NCBI GenBank assembly: GCA_019264575.1
Contig: JAHUZV010000025.1
Location: 186,001-250,000 of the forward strand
DNA from: Vulcanococcus sp.
GTDB lineage: Bacteria; Cyanobacteriota; Cyanobacteriia; PCC-6307; Cyanobiaceae
DNA length: 64,000 nt
Reading direction: 5' to 3'
Both the position numbers and the translations under genes were made by a program. Below the pieces are notes generated by a model, which was not told the DNA's origin, did no database searches, and was given only the letters and a program-made list of their open reading frames with translations. Each line of letters begins with the position of its first letter. Position 1 is the stretch's first letter. Shown here piece after piece: positions 27,254 to 36,939 of this stretch.

Positions 27254-27854
27254 GGGTTGCCTGTAGGTCGACAACCCCTTGGCGGTTGTCGATCACCCGA
27301 TCCGCCAGCTCCCGCTTGCGCTCCAGTGGCCATTGGGCGTGGATGCGGGCCTGCGCGGCGGCCTGGTTCAGGCCATCCCGTTGCATCAGCCGCTCCAGCT
27401 GCTGCTCAGGTTCGCAGTCCACCAACCAGATCTCACTGCAGAGGCTTTCCAGGCCTGCTTCAAACAACAGCGGGATCACCAGCACCACGGCTGGTTGCGC
27501 TGCCAGGGCTGCCAGCTCGGCGTCAAACCGTTCACGCACCAAAGGGTGCACAAGTTGCTCAAGCCACTCCCTTTCCTGGGGAGCGTTGAACACGATCTGG
27601 CCCAGAGCACCCCGGTCGATCACGCCGCTGTTGGTAGAGCTGCACTGTGCACGCACCACCGCCCCGTAGCGCTCGAGCACCGCAGCAGCACCCGGAGTGC
27701 CCGGGGCCAACGCCTCCCGCGCGTACACATCCGCATCAAGCACCGGCAGCCCCTGCTGCTCGAGCCAGCGGGCCACAGTGCTTTTGCCACTTGCGATGCC
27801 GCCGGTGAGGCCGATGCGGCGCTGCGATCCGCTCCAGCGGGTTGAGGCGGGCAT
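27243..27854 (-). CDS. coaE: dephospho-CoA kinase
   Basis: Last step of coenzyme A synthesis. 203 residues. The P-loop RIGLTGGIASGKSTVARWL lies at residues ~13-31, with DADVYAREAL, the LVHPLVRERF region and VIPLLFEAGLE. The 3' end overlaps the gatB 3' end. ATG 27854 gives a short unconserved N-terminal tail (MPASTRWSGSQR), so a slightly later start is possible. Confidence 0.95.
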   Translation of the reverse strand: MPASTRWSGSQRRIGLTGGIASGKSTVARWLEQQGLPVLDADVYAREALAPGTPGAAAVLERYGAVVRAQCSSTNSGVIDRGALGQIVFNAPQEREWLEQLVHPLVRERFDAELAALAAQPAVVLVIPLLFEAGLESLCSEIWLVDCEPEQQLERLMQRDGLNQAAAQARIHAQWPLERKRELADRVIDNRQGVVDLQATLSL

Positions 27855-27918
27855 CGAAGGGTTGGGGCGCGGACAGTCAGCGCTCAGAATCGCAGCATTC
27901 GAGCGTGAAGCGGCGGCC

Positions 27919-29148
27919 GTGTCTCACCCCTGGCATTCCATCTCCGGTGGCGTCACGGCTCCTGCAGGTTTCCTGGCCGCCGGCATCACCGCCGGCCTGA
28001 AGGCCTCCGGCAAGCCCGATCTCTCCCTGTTGCTTGCCCCGGAAGGGGCCGTGTGCGCTGGCACCTTCACCACGTCTCTGGTGCGGGCTGCCTGCGTGGA
28101 TCTCTGCGCCGAACGCTTGAAGGCCAGTGGCGGCCATGCCCGGGCGGTGCTTACCAATTCCGGCCAGGCCAACGCCTGCACCGGCGATCGCGGTTTGATC
28201 GACAGCCAGCGCGCCACCCAGGCCATGGCCGATCGGCTAGGGCTGGTCGCTGAGGAGGTGCTGATCTGCTCCACCGGGGTGATCGGTGTGCCGATCCCGA
28301 TGAACACCTTGCTGGCGGGGCTGGACCCTCTCGCCGATGCCCTCAGCGCCGAAGGCGGCTCGGCTGCGGCCACCGCGATCCTCACCACCGATCTGATCGA
28401 CAAGCAGATCGCCCTCGAAGCCGAGTTGGGCGGTCGCCGCGTCCGCATCGGCGGCATGGCCAAGGGATCCGGAATGATCCACCCCAACATGGCCACGATG
28501 CTCGGCTATCTCACGTGCGATGCGGGCGTACCGGCCGATGTTTGGCAGGCGATGGTGAAGCGGGCAGTGGATCGCTCCTTCAATGCGATCACGGTGGACG
28601 GCGACACCAGCACCAACGACACGTACCTGGCGTTTGCAGCCGGTGATCCCCTGAGCCCCGAGCACTTCGAGGCGCTGGAGGCCGGCCTCACGGCGGTGTC
28701 GCAACACCTGGCCAAGGCCATCGCCCGCGATGGCGAGGGCGCCACCTGCCTGCTGGAGGTGCAGGTGGAGGGTGCCGGCGATGACGCCGCTGCCCGCGCC
28801 ATCGCTCGCACCATCTGCGGCTCCTCGCTCGTGAAGTGCGCCGTGCACGGCCGCGACCCGAATTGGGGCCGCATCGTGGCCGCCGCTGGCCGCGCTGGCG
28901 TGCCGATGGATCCTGATGCTGTGGCCTTGTGGCTGGGCGAGCACCAGCTGATGGCGGCCGGTCAACCGCTCCCTTTCGATCGCCCCGCCGCCTCGGCCTA
29001 CATGCGCGAACGCGCTGCCGGCGCCTACCTCACCGACGACACCGTGCTGATTCGCCTTCAGGTGGGCTCCGGCTCCGGCAGCGGCCGCGCCTGGGGATGC
29101 GATCTCTCGGATCAATACGTGCGCATCAATGCCGATTACACGACGTAA
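27919..29148 (+). CDS. argJ: bifunctional ornithine acetyltransferase / N-acetylglutamate synthase
   Basis: Recycles the acetyl group in arginine synthesis. 409 residues from GTG 27919 (VSHPWHSISGGVTAPAGF), which matches the family start; the frame is open upstream to 27697, but that part is antisense to coaE. The self-cleavage site KGSGMIHPNMATMLGYL contains the nucleophile Thr of ATML. Other motifs are VLTNSGQANACTG, STGVIGVPIPM, DGDTSTNDT and CAVHGRDPNWGRI. The C-terminus NADYTT is the family end, and its codons form part of a 15-bp direct repeat found again at 29969. Confidence 0.96.
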   Translation: MSHPWHSISGGVTAPAGFLAAGITAGLKASGKPDLSLLLAPEGAVCAGTFTTSLVRAACVDLCAERLKASGGHARAVLTNSGQANACTGDRGLIDSQRATQAMADRLGLVAEEVLICSTGVIGVPIPMNTLLAGLDPLADALSAEGGSAAATAILTTDLIDKQIALEAELGGRRVRIGGMAKGSGMIHPNMATMLGYLTCDAGVPADVWQAMVKRAVDRSFNAITVDGDTSTNDTYLAFAAGDPLSPEHFEALEAGLTAVSQHLAKAIARDGEGATCLLEVQVEGAGDDAAARAIARTICGSSLVKCAVHGRDPNWGRIVAAAGRAGVPMDPDAVALWLGEHQLMAAGQPLPFDRPAASAYMRERAAGAYLTDDTVLIRLQVGSGSGSGRAWGCDLSDQYVRINADYTT

Positions 29149-29149
29149 G
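29135..29149. repeat. 15-bp direct repeat, left copy (argJ stop)
   Basis: ATTACACGACGTAAG, identical to 29969-29983, 834 bp away. This copy encodes the last residues and stop of ArgJ. Confidence 0.75.
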
Positions 29150-29234
29150 TCGTGCTTAGTGATCGCCGCGGTTGTGCAGGTATCCAGTGAGAAGTAGGAG
29201 GAATGCCGTAAGGGATCTCCGCAAGGCGCTCTGC

Positions 29235-29510
29235 ATGGGAGGTGTCTTTGCTGTCAGCACGGTGCTCCCAGAAAAGATCCAGCACCTCGCCGCCCACTTG
29301 GAAAGCATCAGGTCGTTCGCCTCTGTGGAGGCCCTGGAGCACGCGCTCCAAGTGCTCGGATGCTTCTTGGTGCTCTCGGTGCTGATCTGGGCATCCAGCA
29401 GCGAGCCGCATCCTGTTAGCCCCCTGTTGGCCTACCCACCGCACAACAGCGAGACGGTGACGGTCCACATCGCCGGTCTGGCACTGGGAGTGGTGCTGAT
29501 GCTGACTTGA
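29235..29510 (+). CDS. small membrane protein of unknown function
   Basis: 91 residues from ATG 29235 (frame open from 29172). An amphipathic first part (EKIQHLAAHLESIRSFASVE) is followed by one membrane segment (QVLGCFLVLSVLIWAS), a Pro-rich loop and a second hydrophobic end (TVHIAGLALGVVLMLT). It lies inside the 834-bp segment between the 15-bp repeats. No family recognised. The antisense frame 29136-29468 lacks such structure and was rejected. Confidence 0.5.
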   Translation: MGGVFAVSTVLPEKIQHLAAHLESIRSFASVEALEHALQVLGCFLVLSVLIWASSSEPHPVSPLLAYPPHNSETVTVHIAGLALGVVLMLT

Positions 29511-29622
29511 TCAGACGCTCGCAGCGAGAGGCAGGAACCGTTCGTTCATCCCGACGGGTCCAGCACGACACCAGGCAATCGACCTGCTGACCCCATACCG
29601 TGAGCCCAATCCCCAAAACGCG

Positions 29623-29736
29623 ATGAAGCGCCTGTTGCTCGCTGCCCTGATCCTGAGCGCAACCACCGCCAGCGCGCACCACGACGGTGACCACAAGCAC
29701 CAAGACACCTCCACTCAGGCAGGTGGTCAGCGGTGA
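29623..29736 (+). CDS. 37-residue secreted His-rich peptide
   Basis: ATG 29623 gives a textbook signal peptide MKRLLLAALILSATTASA followed by only 19 residues beginning HHDGDHKHQD. The mature part has four His, three Asp, one Lys and no Cys, as in short periplasmic metal-binding tails. The stop overlaps the next start (GTGA). Too short for homology; the signal peptide and translational coupling are the support. Metal binding is inference. Confidence 0.55.
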   Translation: MKRLLLAALILSATTASAHHDGDHKHQDTSTQAGGQR

Positions 29737-29912
29737 TCGCTCATCCCTTATGGACCCTGGTGCCTTGGGCAGTCTTTGCCCTTGCCGCTGGGCTCAAGTT
29801 CTGGAGGATCACCTCGGTCTTCCGTGGGCGCACGTTGAGCGCGGTCTCCAGCACCGATCAATTTCGGCAGACCTTGGAGCGGATCTGGACGCAGGATGCT
29901 CAGCGGCGATGA
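29733..29912 (+). CDS. 59-residue single-helix membrane protein
   Basis: GTG 29733 overlaps the stop of the preceding peptide gene by 4 bp. An N-terminal hydrophobic helix (HPLWTLVPWAVFALAAGLKF) is followed by a basic, amphipathic tail (RGRTLSAVSSTDQFRQTLER, ending TQDAQRR). The composition is that of a real small cytoplasmic-facing membrane protein. No named family recognised. Last gene in the segment between the direct repeats. Confidence 0.6.
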   Translation: MIAHPLWTLVPWAVFALAAGLKFWRITSVFRGRTLSAVSSTDQFRQTLERIWTQDAQRR

Positions 29913-29968
29913 CGCGAGTTGCTCTGTTTCTCGGGGAGAGGGACGAGCATTTGTCGTTGTCCTCCCCA

Positions 29969-29983
29969 ATTACACGACGTAAG
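29969..29983. repeat. 15-bp direct repeat, right copy (lysR stop)
   Basis: Second exact copy of ATTACACGACGTAAG. Read on the minus strand it encodes the last residues (YVV) and stop of the LysR-type regulator. Confidence 0.75.
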
Positions 29984-30881
29984 CCACAGGGCTGCGGTGC
30001 ACGATCACATCGGGATGCGGGGCGGCCAACTGGCTGAGGTGATCACGCAGCAGGTTGAACAGTCCTTGCGTGCGCGGGTGATCGCGGTAGGCATCGCGCA
30101 CCATCAGCACATCGCCAACTTCAACGGGTAAACGCTGCGGAAGCCTCACCCACTCGTCGCCGAAGAGATGCAGGGTGAGCGGGGAGGAGTAGCCGATCAG
30201 CATCGATTCCACTGGCACCTGGCCAAACCAGGCGGCTTGCTTCATCGCCTGTTCCCGTTCGGCGCAGGGCAACAGGCTGCACTGGCGCAGTACGCGTTCA
30301 AAGATCGGGAAGCTGCCATTGGGCAGTGGCAACACGGGGTAGGGCAATAAGTCGTCCCAGGCGATCGGATCGCTCCGGTCCGCCAGCGGGTGGCCCACAG
30401 GCACCATCAGGTGCATGGGCATGGTGGTGAGCTGCAGGGCAGTGAGCCCGTTGCGCACCGGTGCATCCGGCGCTGAGCAGATCCAGGCGTCGATGACCCC
30501 GCTTTCCAGGAGGGCGAGGGGTTGTTCGTAATCGAGCTGGTTGAAATTGCCGCGTTGCCAGTTACTGAGCTCCAGCCCATCCAGGCCTGGTGCCGACCAA
30601 TGCTGGGCTTCCAGCCTCAGGGTGCAGCCCCTGCTCCAGCGCCATTGCTGATGCACGGAGCGCTCCAGGTTGAGCAGCTCGGTGTCGCCGATCAGCCGCC
30701 ATTCGCCGCGGCTGCGGGTTAGCTCCAGGCCGAACACCTCCAGGCATCGGCGGCTGTTGCGGCTCACGGTGGGCTGCGCGCAGGCCAGAGCTTCGGCGGC
30801 CCTTTGGCCTGTGCGCAGCCAGATGAGGTGATCAAGCGCGGCAAGGCAGTCCAGCGAGATCACAGCTGCCCTTCCCAACAC
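29970..30881 (-). CDS. LysR-family transcriptional regulator (divergent)
   Basis: 303 residues. The N-terminal winged helix-turn-helix is LDHLIWLRTGQRAAEALACAQPTVSRNSRRCLEVFG. The effector-binding domain (~85-290) keeps the LysR pattern (LLESGVIDAWICSAPDAPV, MHLMVPVGHPLADRS). The HTH is less canonical than usual, so it belongs to a diverged cyanobacterial subfamily. Start GTG 30881; a second GTG six codons in (VISLDCLAALD) fits the family start better. A TGCA-N5-TGCA palindrome 76 bp upstream may be its own operator. Target genes unknown. Confidence 0.82.
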   Translation of the reverse strand: MLGRAAVISLDCLAALDHLIWLRTGQRAAEALACAQPTVSRNSRRCLEVFGLELTRSRGEWRLIGDTELLNLERSVHQQWRWSRGCTLRLEAQHWSAPGLDGLELSNWQRGNFNQLDYEQPLALLESGVIDAWICSAPDAPVRNGLTALQLTTMPMHLMVPVGHPLADRSDPIAWDDLLPYPVLPLPNGSFPIFERVLRQCSLLPCAEREQAMKQAAWFGQVPVESMLIGYSSPLTLHLFGDEWVRLPQRLPVEVGDVLMVRDAYRDHPRTQGLFNLLRDHLSQLAAPHPDVIVHRSPVAYVV

Positions 30882-30956
30882 CCGCTGCTGAAATTAAGCC
30901 TTCAGTTCGGCGCTGCCTTCTGAAGTTCCCCGCATCCACACAGGCCGGCTTCGTTT

Positions 30957-30971
30957 ATGCAAATTCTGCAT
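30957..30971. promoter_or_regulatory. LysR-type palindrome upstream of lysR
   Basis: ATGCA-AATTC-TGCAT is a perfect 5-bp inverted repeat that contains the T-N11-A LysR box (TGCAAATTCTGCA). It lies in the divergent region between lysR (start 30881) and the rightward gene at 31055, where an autoregulatory site would be expected. Confidence 0.45.
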
Positions 30972-31054
30972 GGGGCATCCCGCCTCGCGGGGGGGCCGCC
31001 TGGGCTGCTGCTGGCTGCGCTGCTTAAAGTTCCGGCTCTGACGTGGGGCCGCGG

Positions 31055-31498
31055 ATGGCACGGGTGTCGCAGCCGACCCAGCCTCGGCCGCAGCAGATCT
31101 GGAAAGGCCCGCTGATTGCTGGGGTGTGTTTCGGCCTGGCCTATGGCGTCTCCCAGCGGCTGCTCAGCTTCAACGTCACCGAGTTGATTCGCTTCGGCCC
31201 AGGTTTTGATGTGCAGGTGTTCCCCGGCACCAGCATGGAGAGCCTCAAGCTGCGCTTTGGCGATGCTCAGGGGGAAATCCGCGGGGATCTGGAGTTGCAG
31301 GAGCTGGAGCGTCAGCAGGAGCTAGAGGCCAAGCAGCGCGCTGAAGCGGCCAAGCAGGCCGAAGCTGAGCTGGAGCGTGCCAACCAGATCGAACCGCTGA
31401 GGGAGCCTGAGCTGCCGGCTGCGCCTTCAGCTCCTGCGGCAGAACCGGCCGCGCCGCCGCAGCCCACGCCACCGCAGCCTCCCGCTCCCCAGCTCTGA
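31055..31498 (+). CDS. single-TM protein with coiled coil and Pro/Ala-rich tail
   Basis: 147 residues from ATG 31055. A TM helix lies at ~20-40 (GPLIAGVCFGLAYGVSQRLL). A short extracytoplasmic-looking domain (~45-80) follows, then a charged coiled coil (~80-120; ELERQQELEAKQRAEAAKQAE) and a Pro/Ala/Gln tail ending PPAPQL. No family recognised. It heads a likely operon with the next gene and the UbiB-type kinase. Confidence 0.65.
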   Translation: MARVSQPTQPRPQQIWKGPLIAGVCFGLAYGVSQRLLSFNVTELIRFGPGFDVQVFPGTSMESLKLRFGDAQGEIRGDLELQELERQQELEAKQRAEAAKQAEAELERANQIEPLREPELPAAPSAPAAEPAAPPQPTPPQPPAPQL

Positions 31499-31548
31499 TC
31501 TGCCACAGTTTCAGCAGATCACGCCTGGCCTCGGCCCGGACGGCCGCC

Positions 31549-31860
31549 ATGAGCACACCCCAGACCTTGGTGCAGGCAGCACTGAACCGGTTATCGGCCC
31601 GCTTGGGCAGTGGCTTGGTGGATGCGGCAGCGGGCCTGGCGGTGTTGGCTCAGGATGCCCCTGAACGGTTCCGCCAGGAATGGGACCTATTCCGCGAAGA
31701 GGTGGAGCTCGAGGCCCAGCGCCTCGAGCGTGGTGAAGCTGCGGGCACCGGATCTGATGCACCAGCCTCTGATCCGGTGCCCGCCGATCCTCAGCACCAG
31801 ATCGATCAGCTGCGTGCTCAGGTGGCGCGGGTGGCCCGTCGGCTCGAGGAGCAGCCCTGA
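31549..31860 (+). CDS. small hypothetical protein upstream of UbiB-type kinase
   Basis: 103 residues, predicted mainly helical: QALVQAALNRL-like start, FRQEWDLFREEVELEAQRLE in the middle, an acidic/Pro linker, and a final helix QIDQLRAQVARVARRLEEQ. Its TGA overlaps the ATG of the kinase gene (TGATG), implying translational coupling. A role together with the kinase is suggested only by this coupling. Confidence 0.7.
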   Translation: MSTPQTLVQAALNRLSARLGSGLVDAAAGLAVLAQDAPERFRQEWDLFREEVELEAQRLERGEAAGTGSDAPASDPVPADPQHQIDQLRAQVARVARRLEEQP

Positions 31861-33524
31861 TGCCTGCCTTGATGCAGGGTGTGCGCAGTGCCACGCGGGT
31901 GCTGCGTATCTGGGCGGCTGTGGTGCAGTTGCTGGTCGGGCTCTGGCTCGATGCCCGCGACTGGAGCTATCCCGGTGGGGCTACCGCCGAGCGCCGCGCA
32001 TCGCGGCAGCGGCGCCGGGCCCGCTGGCTCACCGCTGAGTTGCTCTCGCTCGGCTCGGCTTTTATCAAGCTCGGCCAGTTGCTCTCGGCTCGCCCGGATG
32101 TGCTCCCCGCCAGCTGGGTGGAGGAGTTGTCGCGTCTGCAAGACAGCGTTCCGGCCTTCTCGTTCCAAACGGCCCAGGCGCTGCTGGAGCAGGAGCTCGG
32201 TGAGCGCTGCGCCGAAATCATCGATCTCGATCCCGAGCCCCTCGGGGCCGCCAGCTTGGCCCAGGTGCACCGCGCCAGCCTGCGCAGCGGCCGCCAGGTG
32301 GTGCTCAAGATTCAGCGCCCAGGCCTGGAGCGTCTGTTCCGCCTCGACCTGGAGGTGATGCAGCAGGTGGCGGCTGTGCTGCAGCGCCATCCCACCTGGG
32401 GCGTGGGGCGCGATTGGGTGTCGATCGCCCAGGAGTGCCGGCGCGTGCTGCTGCGGGAGCTTGATTTCCGCCTGGAGGCTGAGCACGCCGCTCGCTTCCG
32501 CCAGCAGTTTCTCGACGACCCCGGCATTCGCATTCCGGCTGTGGTGTGGGAGCTCACCACCCGCCGCGTGCTCTGCCTGGATTACGTGCCCGGCATCAAG
32601 ATCACCGATCGCGCGGCGATCCTCGAAGCGGGCATCGATCCGGCGGCTGTGGCCGAGAAGGGCGCTGCCAGCTACCTGCAGCAGCTGGTGCGCTTCGGCT
32701 TTTTTCACGCCGATCCCCATCCCGGCAACCTCGCTGTGGCCCGCGATGGGGCCCTCATTTATTACGACTTCGGCATGGTGGGCAGCCTGTCGCAGCGGTT
32801 GCGCGGACGCTTGGGCCGCATGGTGACGGCCGCCGCCGCCCGCGATGCCGCCGGCCTGGTGAACGAGCTGCAGGCTGCTGGGGTGATTGCGCCTGATATC
32901 GATCCAGGCCCCGTGCGCCGCCTCGTGCGGGTGATGCTCACCGAGGCGCTCACCCCGCCCTTCTCCGCCAATGTGATCGAGAAGTTGTCGGGCGATCTCT
33001 ACGACCTGGTGTACGGCCAGCCGTTTGGCCTCCCCCCAGAGCTGATCTTCGTGATGCGGGCGCTCTCCACCTTTGAGGGCGTGGGCCGCAGCCTTGATCC
33101 CAGCTTTAGCCTCGTAGCGATTGCCCGCCCCTACCTGCTGCCCCTGATGAGCGCCTCCGGCAACGGCCCCAACGATCTCTTCAATCAGCTGGGTCGCCAG
33201 GCGGTGGAGGTGGGCAGCCGTGCCCTCGGCTTACCCCAGCGCCTGGAAGACAGCCTTTCGCGCATTGAGCAGGGCGACCTGCAGGTGCAGATCCGCGCCG
33301 GTGAAACCGATCGGCTGCTGCGGCGTGTGGCGTTGAGCCAGCAGAGCGCCGGTCAGTCGATGCTGCTCGGGGCGCTTTTGGTGTCTGCGGCACTGCTGGC
33401 GGCAAGCACAAGGCCGGCGCTCACAGCCGTGCCGATCTTGCTGTCAGCCCCGGTGGGCCTGAGCTGGCTGAAGCTGCAGGCCCGGCTGCGGCGCGATGGC
33501 CGCATCGACAAGCTGACACCTTGA
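31860..33524 (+). CDS. ABC1/UbiB-family atypical protein kinase (ADCK-like)
   Basis: 554 residues. The family-defining KxGQ motif is GSAFIKLGQLLSARPDVLP. The Ala-rich loop ASLAQVHRA and the lysine strand VVLKIQRPG follow. The catalytic/metal motifs are HADPHPGN and YYDFGMVG. Two C-terminal TM helices (~500-545) anchor it to membrane. In bacteria and plastids these kinases support quinone or isoprenoid-lipid metabolism; cyanobacteria have several, so the exact role is open. Confidence 0.93.
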   Translation: MPALMQGVRSATRVLRIWAAVVQLLVGLWLDARDWSYPGGATAERRASRQRRRARWLTAELLSLGSAFIKLGQLLSARPDVLPASWVEELSRLQDSVPAFSFQTAQALLEQELGERCAEIIDLDPEPLGAASLAQVHRASLRSGRQVVLKIQRPGLERLFRLDLEVMQQVAAVLQRHPTWGVGRDWVSIAQECRRVLLRELDFRLEAEHAARFRQQFLDDPGIRIPAVVWELTTRRVLCLDYVPGIKITDRAAILEAGIDPAAVAEKGAASYLQQLVRFGFFHADPHPGNLAVARDGALIYYDFGMVGSLSQRLRGRLGRMVTAAAARDAAGLVNELQAAGVIAPDIDPGPVRRLVRVMLTEALTPPFSANVIEKLSGDLYDLVYGQPFGLPPELIFVMRALSTFEGVGRSLDPSFSLVAIARPYLLPLMSASGNGPNDLFNQLGRQAVEVGSRALGLPQRLEDSLSRIEQGDLQVQIRAGETDRLLRRVALSQQSAGQSMLLGALLVSAALLAASTRPALTAVPILLSAPVGLSWLKLQARLRRDGRIDKLTP

Positions 33525-33666
33525 AGAAAGAGTGGACCAAAGGCTGGCCTTGGGTTTTGACAAGGTGTTTTTCCCCTCGCGAGTTAAGTCAATCCGTATC
33601 TGGTTGAACGAAGTGATCTTTCTTGCGCTCTGTTTTGCTTGAGCTGAGTCCTGCTTTTGGATTTGG

Positions 33667-33694
33667 TTGTCATTTGAGTTGACGACGTTACACT
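33667..33694 (+). promoter_or_regulatory. sigma-70-like promoter for the channel gene
   Basis: TTGTCA, 16 bp, TACACT, about 26 bp before the ATG at 33721. An imperfect CCAAAGGC/GCCTTGG hairpin near 33538-33555 may end the previous transcript. Confidence 0.4.
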
Positions 33695-33720
33695 TGTTTG
33701 TGCTGTGAGTCGCAGTCGCG

Positions 33721-35085
33721 ATGGCTAGAAGGGCGCGTCGGTTTTTGTCTTTTTGGAGCTTTCTGCCAGGTGCTTTGAGCTGGGATGTCGTTCAGATCCT
33801 TTCAAGCCTGCTATCCGGTTTGTTGCTGCCTGTACTTCTTGTGCTGGGCAGCCAAGAGCTGGCTTTTCGGTCTCTTTGGATTGTCTTGTCATTGCTCGGT
33901 CTGGTCGACATGGCGATCTCTTGTCGGCGCTCTTTTGGGGAGAAGGGTCGGGTTGTTCGGGATAAGCGAAGGATTTTCTTGCGCTATCTCAAGGGTTGGT
34001 TTGTCTTTGATGCCTTCTCCAATCTCCCCTTTCTCCTCGTCAGCGCTTCCCCGCTAGCGGCTTTGTTTCAGCTTCTGCGTGCTTCAAAGGCCTTTCGGGT
34101 TCTACGTGCCTGGGAGCGCTCAGGCTGGATTGATCCGCTTGTGCTGCGCATGGTGAGGTATCTCATTGCGCTTGCGCTCTTGGTGGTGTGGTTGTCCTGC
34201 TGCTGGCTCTTTCTTGGTCTTACAGATCCTTCGCCGGATGGATGGGTCGCCCGCCATGGCTTTGTTGAGCGTAGCCATGGCGACAAGCTGTTGTTTTCCT
34301 TTTACTGGACCATTACGACTCTGACCTCGGTTGGTTATGGGGATGTCCTGCCAAATACCAGGCCTGAGATCCTGCTGGCGATGCTGACGATGTGTCTCGG
34401 GGTTGTTGTTATTGCTGTTGCCATTGGTAACATCATTGCTGTTGCTAATCAGTTGAATGATGGAAGATCCGAGTACGAAATGAAGCAGGCGGCCATGCGG
34501 CGGTATCTGTCGCTTAATGGTGTTAGCCCAAATACGCTTTTGCAATTTCAGCAATTTGGAAACTTTCTTTGGGACAACTATCGCGGTGTGAGGCCTGGTC
34601 AGGTGCTGGCTGATCTGCCCGTCTCGTTGAGGCGTGTTGTCGCGCAGGAAATCCTTGAAGGTTCAGCGGATGATGTTCCGCTTTTAAGGGAGATGCCTGT
34701 TCATCTGCGCGGCAGCTTGCTGATGTTGGTGACAGCCGAAGTTTTTCACCCTGGGGGTGTCATCCTTTCCGAGGGTGAAGTTGGAAATTGTATCGTCTTT
34801 ATGATTAGCGGTCGCGCCCGAATTCTCAAGGATGGTGTGGATTCCAATGAGCCTTGGGCTCAGTTTGGCCCCGGTGATCATTTCGGTGAATTGTCCTTTT
34901 TCCTTCAAGAACGGAGGAGCTGCAGTGTTGTAGCCCAGGAATATGTTCAGGCGTTTGTGTTGGATCGATCTGCCTACGACGAAATGTGTCGTAGAGACGA
35001 ATCGTTTAATGAGGTTTTGGGGAGTATTTCTGGAGAAGGTGCTGACATGAAGCAGCAGCTGCTGATGCGCGGGCTGGTGGTCTAG
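33721..35085 (+). CDS. voltage-gated-type K+ channel with C-terminal cyclic-nucleotide-binding domain
   Basis: 454 residues. Six TM segments: S1-S3 within ~20-115; S4-like, Arg-spaced segment LLRASKAFRVLRAWER; S5 ~145-168; pore with selectivity filter TLTSVGYGDVLP; S6 LTMCLGVVVIAVAIGNII. A C-linker precedes a CNB domain (~330-440) with the phosphate-binding cassette FGELSFFLQERRSCS. The architecture is that of plant KAT/HCN-like channels. The nearby cyclases make cAMP a plausible ligand, but that is inference. Codon usage is AT-richer than its neighbours, suggesting transfer. No obvious Shine-Dalgarno. Confidence 0.9.
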   Translation: MARRARRFLSFWSFLPGALSWDVVQILSSLLSGLLLPVLLVLGSQELAFRSLWIVLSLLGLVDMAISCRRSFGEKGRVVRDKRRIFLRYLKGWFVFDAFSNLPFLLVSASPLAALFQLLRASKAFRVLRAWERSGWIDPLVLRMVRYLIALALLVVWLSCCWLFLGLTDPSPDGWVARHGFVERSHGDKLLFSFYWTITTLTSVGYGDVLPNTRPEILLAMLTMCLGVVVIAVAIGNIIAVANQLNDGRSEYEMKQAAMRRYLSLNGVSPNTLLQFQQFGNFLWDNYRGVRPGQVLADLPVSLRRVVAQEILEGSADDVPLLREMPVHLRGSLLMLVTAEVFHPGGVILSEGEVGNCIVFMISGRARILKDGVDSNEPWAQFGPGDHFGELSFFLQERRSCSVVAQEYVQAFVLDRSAYDEMCRRDESFNEVLGSISGEGADMKQQLLMRGLVV

Positions 35086-35118
35086 GTCAGCCCGCGTGTG
35101 TTGTCGTATGTGGCTCGA

Positions 35119-36417
<1,299 letters not shown>

Positions 36418-36537
36418 CTAGGTGTGTCTCAGTGGTCCTTGAGGGGGATCCTATGGGTCGCCCCTGCCGCTGCTCTTGTGCCCGTTGGCACCGAACCGTG
36501 AGCTCTGGTCAGAATGCGCCTGGCTGATACGGCTTCC

Positions 36538-36939
36538 ATGCGCTTGCTTCACACGATGTTGCGGGTCGGCGACCTGGAGCGCTCGATCACCTTCTATACA
36601 GAGGTGCTCGGGATGCGCCTGCTGCGCCGCAAGGACTATCCCGGTGGCCGTTTCACCCTGGCCTTTGTGGGTTATGGCGAGGAGAGCGACACCACAGTGC
36701 TGGAGCTCACCCACAACTGGGATACCAGCAGCTACGAGATCGGCACGGGCTATGGCCACATCGCTCTCGGCGTGGACGACATCGTGAGCGTGTGCGATCA
36801 GATCCGGGCCAAGGGCGGCCGTGTGGTGCGCGAGCCGGGCCCGATGAAAAACGGCAGCACGGTGATCGCCTTTGTGGAAGATCCCGATGGCTACAAGGTG
36901 GAACTGATTGAGCTGAGCTCCCGCGCCCATGCGGCCTGA
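36538..36939 (+). CDS. gloA: lactoylglutathione lyase (glyoxalase I)
   Basis: Detoxifies methylglyoxal as the glutathione hemithioacetal. 133 residues from ATG 36538 ([16 protein letters not shown]); an upstream in-frame ATG at 36514 is less like the family. Metal ligands are all present: His in LLHTML, Glu in TVLELTHNW, His in YGHIALGV and Glu in GYKVELIE. The 3' end overlaps clpB by 11 bp. Confidence 0.96.
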   Translation: MRLLHTMLRVGDLERSITFYTEVLGMRLLRRKDYPGGRFTLAFVGYGEESDTTVLELTHNWDTSSYEIGTGYGHIALGVDDIVSVCDQIRAKGGRVVREPGPMKNGSTVIAFVEDPDGYKVELIELSSRAHAA

